Position numbers and translations under genes: made by a program
Shown here: positions 39,472 to 44,101 of the stretch, one piece after another
Layout: each line of letters starts with the position of its first letter
Numbering within the stretch: the first letter of the stretch is position 1
Notes under the pieces: generated by a model
The model's input: the letters and a program-made list of their open reading frames with translations, nothing else
The model's database searches: none
What the model was told of the DNA's origin: nothing
DNA from: Saprospiraceae bacterium
GTDB taxonomy: Bacteria > Bacteroidota > Bacteroidia > Chitinophagales > Saprospiraceae
Direction: 5' to 3'
NCBI GenBank assembly: GCA_020627785.1
Contig: JAHDGF010000033.1
Location: forward strand, 1-44,101
Length of the DNA stretch: 44,101 nucleotides

Positions 39472-40454
39472 AGACCTAAAATTTCGCGATAAACTGAAAT
39501 TGATTTTTTGATAAAAGAGAGGTAGTCTTTATGTGTGTGCTCCCTTTGCTGCTTCGTAGCATATTTACAGAAGTTACTATACACTGCTAAATACCTGTAC
39601 AATAAGAACTTCCTAATTTTCTCTTTTTCATCTGAGGAAATTACTCCTGTTCTTTTATATCCATGCAGAAAATAATGTAGAAATATCTGCTCAAAATTTT
39701 CATAATTTCTGGTCTGTCGATAAAACTTTGCATAAAATAAAATAACAGCAATATCTGCGGCGTACCAACAATTACAAAGCATATCAAAATCATATAAGAT
39801 GATTTCTCCGTCATCATCCATAAAATAGTTCCCAGCACTTATGTCGTAGTGAACCAATCCATAAATTGACTTTTCTTGATCATAGCTTTTGAACTCAGCC
39901 ATAAGCTTTTCAATCAACTTCTTTTCATCATCAGGTAAAGCATCGGTTCCGCTAAAAAATAAATGTTTATCCCAGGTTTTAAATTCTGAAAAATCTACTT
40001 CAGATACATTTTTACTTACTTCATGAAGCCTACCTGATAATTCTCCAAGCGAAATAAAATGATCTTTGGACCATGCTTGTTTTACAAGTTTTGCTCCATT
40101 AATTTTTTTGAAACAAACAATATTGATTTCTCTTTTTTGATCTTCTTCTTCCTTTTTTTTATTGATCAAGTTTTCTCCATCAATGGTTTGAATAAGTTCT
40201 ACAACTTTTACTCCATTTGCATGCAAATGCTTTAACCATTTAAACTGAAGCTCATAGTCCTCTAATGAGGTAAATTTAGAATTTGTAAATTTTATGAATC
40301 TATCGCCACAATCAAAAACCAAACTTGCATCTGACTTTATCAACTTAGCCTTATCTGGATTTACCTCATACTTCCTAAAAACCTCATTTAAGAAACCTTT
40401 ACGTACAAGTTTAATCCCATTCTCGTCAAACAGATATGATTGTTCTGATTCCAT
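39468..40454 (-). CDS. APH-fold phosphotransferase family protein
   Basis: 328 aa from ATG 40454; ATG 40487 would add 11 residues. Kinase motifs: the catalytic loop GLVHYDISAGNYF and the metal site ILYDFDMLCNCWYAADIAV. The sequence resembles the homoserine-kinase-II/choline-kinase branch of the aminoglycoside phosphotransferase fold (the YDISAGN loop and FAVHYD-like features, with a FFLHYFLHGYKRTGVI tail), so a small amine or alcohol is a plausible substrate. It differs clearly from the APH kinase at 26002. The gene is alone on its strand and overlaps the convergent gene by 4 bases. Confidence 0.8.
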   Translation of the reverse strand: MESEQSYLFDENGIKLVRKGFLNEVFRKYEVNPDKAKLIKSDASLVFDCGDRFIKFTNSKFTSLEDYELQFKWLKHLHANGVKVVELIQTIDGENLINKKKEEEDQKREINIVCFKKINGAKLVKQAWSKDHFISLGELSGRLHEVSKNVSEVDFSEFKTWDKHLFFSGTDALPDDEKKLIEKLMAEFKSYDQEKSIYGLVHYDISAGNYFMDDDGEIILYDFDMLCNCWYAADIAVILFYAKFYRQTRNYENFEQIFLHYFLHGYKRTGVISSDEKEKIRKFLLYRYLAVYSNFCKYATKQQREHTHKDYLSFIKKSISVYREILGL

Positions 40455-40572
40455 ATTACCAAAGTTCAACAAAAAATGGGATTCCAAATAGGAATCTGCT
40501 ATAAATTAGAAATTCTAAAGCAACCAACGCCGAGTGGCATTAGGACTGAGTGATGCCATGGCTTAGGAATAA

Positions 40573-40601
40573 AAAAGGGACTCCGATTAGAAGTCCCTTT
40601 T
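40573..40601 (-). terminator. Intrinsic terminator after the thiolase-like gene
   Basis: AAAAGGGACT and AGTCCCTTTT (40573-40582 and 40592-40601) pair perfectly around a 9-base loop. On the minus strand a run of six T follows the stem, 24 bases after the thiolase-like stop codon. Confidence 0.8.
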
Positions 40602-40624
40602 ATATTAGAATCACAGTTTTATAG

Positions 40625-41809
40625 CTACACTTTTTCGAGCAATAAAGCAGCACTACCTCCTGAAGGTCCGCAGAGAGTTGCTACAGCTTTAGTGCCACCA
40701 TTCTGGTCAAATTGATTACAAACAGAATTTACCAATCTAAGACCAGTGGACGAAATTGGGTTTCCAACACCTAAGCTTCCTCCATTTTTATTTAATTTAT
40801 CTCGATCAATTTTTAATTCTTTTCCAAAGATTAATGGTGTTGATGCAAAATCCTCATGAAGTTCAAAGAAGTCAACTTTTGAAAGTTTTACTCCACCTTG
40901 TTTTAATGCATTTTTCGTTGCCTTGGCGCCTGATTTAATGTAGTCTCCTGCCTTCCCATAAACTTCACTATACCCAGAAATTTTTGCTGTTGGTTTTAGG
41001 CCATATTCTTTCACAGCTTTTTCATTGGCAATCAAAGCAACAGAACCACCGTCTGCACTTCTTGCGCTTGATGCCAAAGTAAGTACACCGTCCTTTTTGA
41101 AGGAAGGATCCAAACTTGAAATATCTGGAGTTTGGTCATAACGTTTGTATTCAGAATCTTCTGTAAAAACAAAATCAGCACCATCTTTGATGTCAATCTT
41201 TACTCTGCATATTTCATTAGCAAACTTTCCAGATTCTGCCGCAGCTTTAGTTTTTGCAACAGACTCCATAACATAGTTGTCAATTTCCTCTCTAGATATT
41301 TTGCTCTTCTTAATTACATTTTCAGCTAGTTGTCCGGCAAAATTCTTAATCTCATCCACATAATATGCATCTCGTAAAACTCCATTTAAAGTTGGAACCT
41401 CACCATTGAAGGCTGCCTTAACTCTATCATTCGCGATATAGTTTGGCGCAGATGAGATGTTTTCAATTCCCATAGCTGCAATCACACTCGGCCCTTCCGT
41501 TAGTGACTTTACTGCATAGTCTACTAGCTTTAGTCCAGTGATATGCCCACAATTTATCATGCCTCTTTCAATGTTATCATTCAACCTAGAACTTCTAATA
41601 ACTTGAGTTGCAAAATCAGCTCCTAAATTGGACCCAAGAATATTTCCAATTAATAACTCATCAATCATATCTTCATTCAAAGATGGATTCTTTTCTAATA
41701 AACGGTGAATCATAAGACTACCAACCAATCTTGGATTGATTCGAGATAGAAATCCACCAATACTTGCAAAAGGAGTTCTTAAATTTTCACATACATACAT
41801 GTTGCTCAT
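40625..41809 (-). CDS. Thiolase-like protein with exchanged catalytic residues
   Basis: 394 aa, the normal length for acetyl-CoA acetyltransferase, from ATG 41809; an open extension upstream to 41893 has no thiolase match. The fold is well kept, as in the MGIENISSAPN block and the SADGGSVALIAN region. The active site is not. The nucleophilic Cys of the VNxxCxSG motif is replaced: the sequence reads INCGHITG with His at 89 (the classical Cys89 slot) and a Cys two residues earlier. The catalytic His of GHPxG is Asn (GVGNPIS, N350). The NEAFA block is HEDFA (H318). C380 in TLCGPSGG is kept. It may be inactive, or use C87 or C380 in another reaction. It lies beside the acidic 11-residue-repeat proteins, on the same strand. 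Confidence 0.85.
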   Translation of the reverse strand: MSNMYVCENLRTPFASIGGFLSRINPRLVGSLMIHRLLEKNPSLNEDMIDELLIGNILGSNLGADFATQVIRSSRLNDNIERGMINCGHITGLKLVDYAVKSLTEGPSVIAAMGIENISSAPNYIANDRVKAAFNGEVPTLNGVLRDAYYVDEIKNFAGQLAENVIKKSKISREEIDNYVMESVAKTKAAAESGKFANEICRVKIDIKDGADFVFTEDSEYKRYDQTPDISSLDPSFKKDGVLTLASSARSADGGSVALIANEKAVKEYGLKPTAKISGYSEVYGKAGDYIKSGAKATKNALKQGGVKLSKVDFFELHEDFASTPLIFGKELKIDRDKLNKNGGSLGVGNPISSTGLRLVNSVCNQFDQNGGTKAVATLCGPSGGSAALLLEKV

Positions 41810-42016
41810 AATAATTTTTTTTGGGGTTGAAAAAGGAAGTTTTGTTTTATCAATATAAATTAAACTCAATGGCACTTTTATAAAGTGTTTCAAGCAAAAT
41901 TTTCAACAACTAAATTAGTGCTCCATTGCTTTGATAGGACTATACTTAAGTACAGTTTAAACTTAACTTGAGGGTTTCTTTAAAAAAAGATTCTCATGAT
42001 GATAAAATTAGATTTC

Positions 42017-43501
42017 TTAAAATCCCGACACCCAATCCCAAATATCTTCTGCAGTATCCTTTACTTCATCCCAGGCTTCTTCCGCAGTATTTGATACATC
42101 TTCCCAAACATCTTCTGCAGCATCTGATACATCTTCCCAAACATCTCCAGCAGTATCCTTTATATCTTGCCAGGTATCTTCCACATAATCTCCTACATCA
42201 TCTATTGCATCCTCAATAAATTCTCCAGCATCTTCAAAGAAGTCTTCTGCTGCGTCAATAATAACAGCTCCTGCATCTGATAAATAATTAACTGCATCAT
42301 TTACACCTTCCTTAAAATCATCAATAGCACCTGTTATCTTTTCACCGATTTCATTAAAATCGATAGATATGTCTACTCCAAAATGGATACCAACTCCAAG
42401 CGCTAAGCCAAAGCTTCCTTCCATCGTAAATTTTCCATCTTCAAAACCTATTTCTCCTTCAGCATGTATTCCTATACCTGCATATGCACCGCCACTTATC
42501 CCAACATCAACCAGATCCGATTCAAGCCCAGCTTCAATTCCTGCTTCAGCACCGGCAAATGCATCTAAAGAACCTTCTAAACCAAAACTTCCTTCTTTCA
42601 AATCTACCTCCAATGATCCTTCACCGTTAATTTCTGCACCAGCAGAAGCATGCCCTTCTGCATAAACTTCTGCTATACCATCTCCAAACTCGTAAGAAAC
42701 GGATCCAGCTATTTCCGCATGGATACTTGCTCCAAAAGAAGCCTCAGCATCTAAGGTCTTGGCTTCGGGATCAAAAACAAAAGAACCTTCTGAATGGGCT
42801 TCGATGACTGCTGATGTTGAGGCTTCATAATCTAAACCACCTTTAGATCCAGAAATTGCTGCATCAAAAATCACAAGTTCATAATCCGCAGAGCCTTCAC
42901 CAATCACCCGACCATCTTCATCTACAATAATACTTCCTTGGGATGAACCTGATTGTGCTAGAAAGTCTGCATGACCTTCATAATTGTCCCCACTAATATC
43001 ATATGAATATGCTGGACCAGATTCAAAAGAAGAACTACCCTCCGCTAAAGTGGTTTGCCCTTCATTGACAAGTTCCAACACTCCATTAACGACTGTAGGG
43101 ACTACCCCATTGGGTATGGTTATTCCTATGGTTCCTTTTGGCATCAAAGGCAAAGCCTCTTCCATAGATAATATCTGATCCCTCAGGTCTAATGGGAATA
43201 TTCCTTTTACCCCTCCTGGGTTAGGTCTGTTTCCATTTATATCTATTCCTATCCCATTGTCAGGTCGTAGAACTGCAGGATCGTCCGGTAATAAGACTTG
43301 AAAATCTGGAGGACCTGGTTCTGTATTTATCCCAACACCATCAGCAGGTCTTAAATCATTTGGATTTTCGGGAAGTAATATTTGAAAGTCTGGTTGTCCA
43401 GCATCTATGGTGTTTCCGCTGCCCGAGGAAATACCAGATATGATTTTCATTCCTTGGCTAATATTAGCAGAAGCCGCGGCCATATATTTTATAAAACTCA
43501 T
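42017..43501 (-). CDS. Acidic protein with beta-repeat core and 11-residue Trp-repeat tail, unknown function
   Basis: 494 aa with no signal peptide recognised. Three parts can be seen. Residues 33-90 hold two tandem copies of a motif, GQPDFQILLPENPNDLRP and PDFQVLLPDDPAVLRP, each followed by DGVGI or DNGIGI. Residues about 150-370 alternate Gly/Ala/Glu with hydrophobics (ASFGASIHAEIAGSVS, EGSLEVDLKEGSFGLEG), suggesting stacked beta-strands and resembling Glu-Ala-rich cores seen in some secreted or phage-like proteins. Residues 397-494 are nine consecutive 11-residue units in exact register, the last five with Trp at position 4 (W444, W455, W466, W477, W488). Eleven-residue periodicity is typical of amphipathic helices that lie on lipid or protein surfaces. 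Strongly negative net charge. A paralog lies upstream at 43834-44101. I do not recognise a family. Confidence 0.8.
   Translation of the reverse strand: MSFIKYMAAASANISQGMKIISGISSGSGNTIDAGQPDFQILLPENPNDLRPADGVGINTEPGPPDFQVLLPDDPAVLRPDNGIGIDINGNRPNPGGVKGIFPLDLRDQILSMEEALPLMPKGTIGITIPNGVVPTVVNGVLELVNEGQTTLAEGSSSFESGPAYSYDISGDNYEGHADFLAQSGSSQGSIIVDEDGRVIGEGSADYELVIFDAAISGSKGGLDYEASTSAVIEAHSEGSFVFDPEAKTLDAEASFGASIHAEIAGSVSYEFGDGIAEVYAEGHASAGAEINGEGSLEVDLKEGSFGLEGSLDAFAGAEAGIEAGLESDLVDVGISGGAYAGIGIHAEGEIGFEDGKFTMEGSFGLALGVGIHFGVDISIDFNEIGEKITGAIDDFKEGVNDAVNYLSDAGAVIIDAAEDFFEDAGEFIEDAIDDVGDYVEDTWQDIKDTAGDVWEDVSDAAEDVWEDVSNTAEEAWDEVKDTAEDIWDWVSGF
42020..42313 (-). repeat. Nine-unit 11-residue (33-base) amphipathic helix repeat
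   Basis: Residues 397-494 of the acidic protein divide exactly into 11-residue units such as EDVWEDVSNTA, EEAWDEVKDTA and EDTWQDIKDTA, with no insertions. Position 4 is Trp in the five C-terminal units and hydrophobic or small in the earlier ones; positions 1-2 and 5-6 are mostly acidic. The 33-base units are similar at DNA level only in the last four copies (recurring tgggaagatgt on the coding strand). Confidence 0.85.
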
Positions 43502-43833
43502 GATTGGGGTTTTACATTTTAAAAGTGTGGAGTTGTTGTTCTAGAAGAGTTCTTTATTCAAGAACTACTTCAACGTCCTATATATATTCAAAGTAGTTTA
43601 CGAGTAGATTTTGCCTGATTCCTTGCATCGTAAAGTCAAAATTGTATTAGAAATTAAAACATCATCGAATGACAATTTCTATTCGTTTTTATTCAAAAAT
43701 CGCATGCTCTTTCCATATAAATCATGGCAGCATTTACATGCAAATGAATTTCCAAAGAAGTGATAGTAATATCTTTCATGAACAAAATAGTCGGTCTAAA
43801 TGTGACTTTGGAATTCAATAAAAAAATGGGGCA
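43502..43833. other. Intergenic region between the two 11-residue-repeat paralogs
   Basis: 332 bases, AT-rich. It should contain the promoter of the acidic protein at 42017-43501 (minus strand) and the end of its paralog. A small 7-bp hairpin AGTTCTT/AAGAACT lies at 43548-43566. No ORF, no strong terminator and no clear promoter pair were recognised. Confidence 0.45.
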
Positions 43834-44101
43834 TTAACTAAACAACCCAGTAAAAGCATTCCAAACATCCTCTGCTGTATCAGTAACATCTTCCCAGGTC
43901 TCTTCAATTACATTTGAGGTTTCTTCCCAAACATCTTCTACCGTATCAGTGATATCCTCCAATGTATCTTCTACAAAATCTGTCGCTTCATTCCATACTT
44001 CTTGACCAGTATCCACAACCCATTCAACACCTTCATTGACATAATTTACCACCTCGTCTTTCAGATCAACAACCGCATCTTTTACATCATCAATTCTATC
44101 C
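43834..44101 (-). CDS. Partial paralog of the 11-residue Trp-repeat protein (C-terminus only)
   Basis: The stop TAA is at 43834 and the frame is open to the window edge, so only the last 88 or so residues are seen; an apparent GTG start at 44052 is internal because the reading frame and the repeat continue upstream of it. The C-terminus is again a run of 11-residue units: QEVWNEATDFV, EDTLEDITDTV, EDVWEETSNVI, EETWEDVTDTA and EDVWNAFTGLF, with Trp at position 4 in four of the five. It is clearly homologous to the tail of the neighbouring gene and ends with a similar short aromatic tip (TGLFS against VSGF). Tandem paralogs on one strand suggest local duplication. Confidence 0.8.
   Translation of the reverse strand, partial: DRIDDVKDAVVDLKDEVVNYVNEGVEWVVDTGQEVWNEATDFVEDTLEDITDTVEDVWEETSNVIEETWEDVTDTAEDVWNAFTGLFS

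Overview
The window looks like a chromosomal segment of a Bacteroidota bacterium, most likely a marine member of the Saprospiria. The reasons are an AT-rich composition (roughly 37-39% GC by eye), two proteins with C-terminal type IX secretion sorting domains (YPNPA-type motifs at 14509-16293 and 16437-19217), a DUF2911 protein, lipobox-bearing lipoproteins, almost no Shine-Dalgarno sequences, and a collagen-like protein flanked by CWDxDGDG...DC calcium-loop cassettes. No rRNA, tRNA, CRISPR array, IS element or phage integrase was seen. The taxonomic call is inference.

Layout. 1-2707: a partial SF2 helicase with an N-terminal phospholipase-D-like domain (minus strand, cut by the window edge) lies divergent to a DUF2779 protein that joins a Cas4/RecB-like nuclease to a DEDD-type exonuclease-like domain. 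2917-13677: a sodium/solute symporter, a small PH-domain membrane protein, a 693-aa collagen-like protein, a metallophosphoesterase, and a glycan pair (GH63-like lipoprotein and GH2 beta-galactosidase one base apart). 13799-19217: three secreted-protein genes. The first is a Cys-rich protein whose frame is broken twice at GGGG runs, the second a T9SS-sorted protein, and the third a large LTD + chitobiase-like + CotH-kinase + T9SS protein on the opposite strand.

19587-30484 is metabolic. It holds a TetR regulator with an acyl-CoA dehydrogenase 5 bases downstream and a palindrome-rich promoter region, a DUF2911 protein, and a minus-strand sulfur operon (tandem rhodanese lipoprotein, SoxC/SorA-like sulfite oxidase, membrane-anchored cytochrome c). 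YceI and an APH-type kinase follow, convergent with an ACAD10/11-type acyl-CoA dehydrogenase and an MDR oxidoreductase. Together these resemble a split ACAD10/11 or LvaA/LvaC module for 4-hydroxyacyl-CoA breakdown. A MobA-like protein closes this part. 30885-32174 carries two Cys-rich lipoproteins, the first behind a structured leader. 32290-38738 holds acyl-CoA thioesterase II plus a crotonase, a DUF1761 protein, and a tight four-gene minus-strand operon (cytochrome c lipoprotein, 2-keto-4-pentenoate hydratase-type enzyme, succinate-semialdehyde dehydrogenase, FAD-linked 2-hydroxyacid oxidase) that looks like the lower part of a ring-cleavage or hydroxyacid pathway.

38902-44101: a DcrB/PsbP-like lipoprotein, an APH-fold kinase, a thiolase-like protein with its key catalytic residues exchanged, and two paralogous acidic proteins (the second cut by the window edge) whose C-termini are strict 11-residue repeats with a Trp at a fixed position. 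The most unusual items are the exact 40-residue register breaks in the collagen region, the 11-residue Trp-repeat paralogs, the degenerate thiolase beside them, a promoter-like element shared by two distant secreted-protein genes, and the twice-frameshifted secreted gene.
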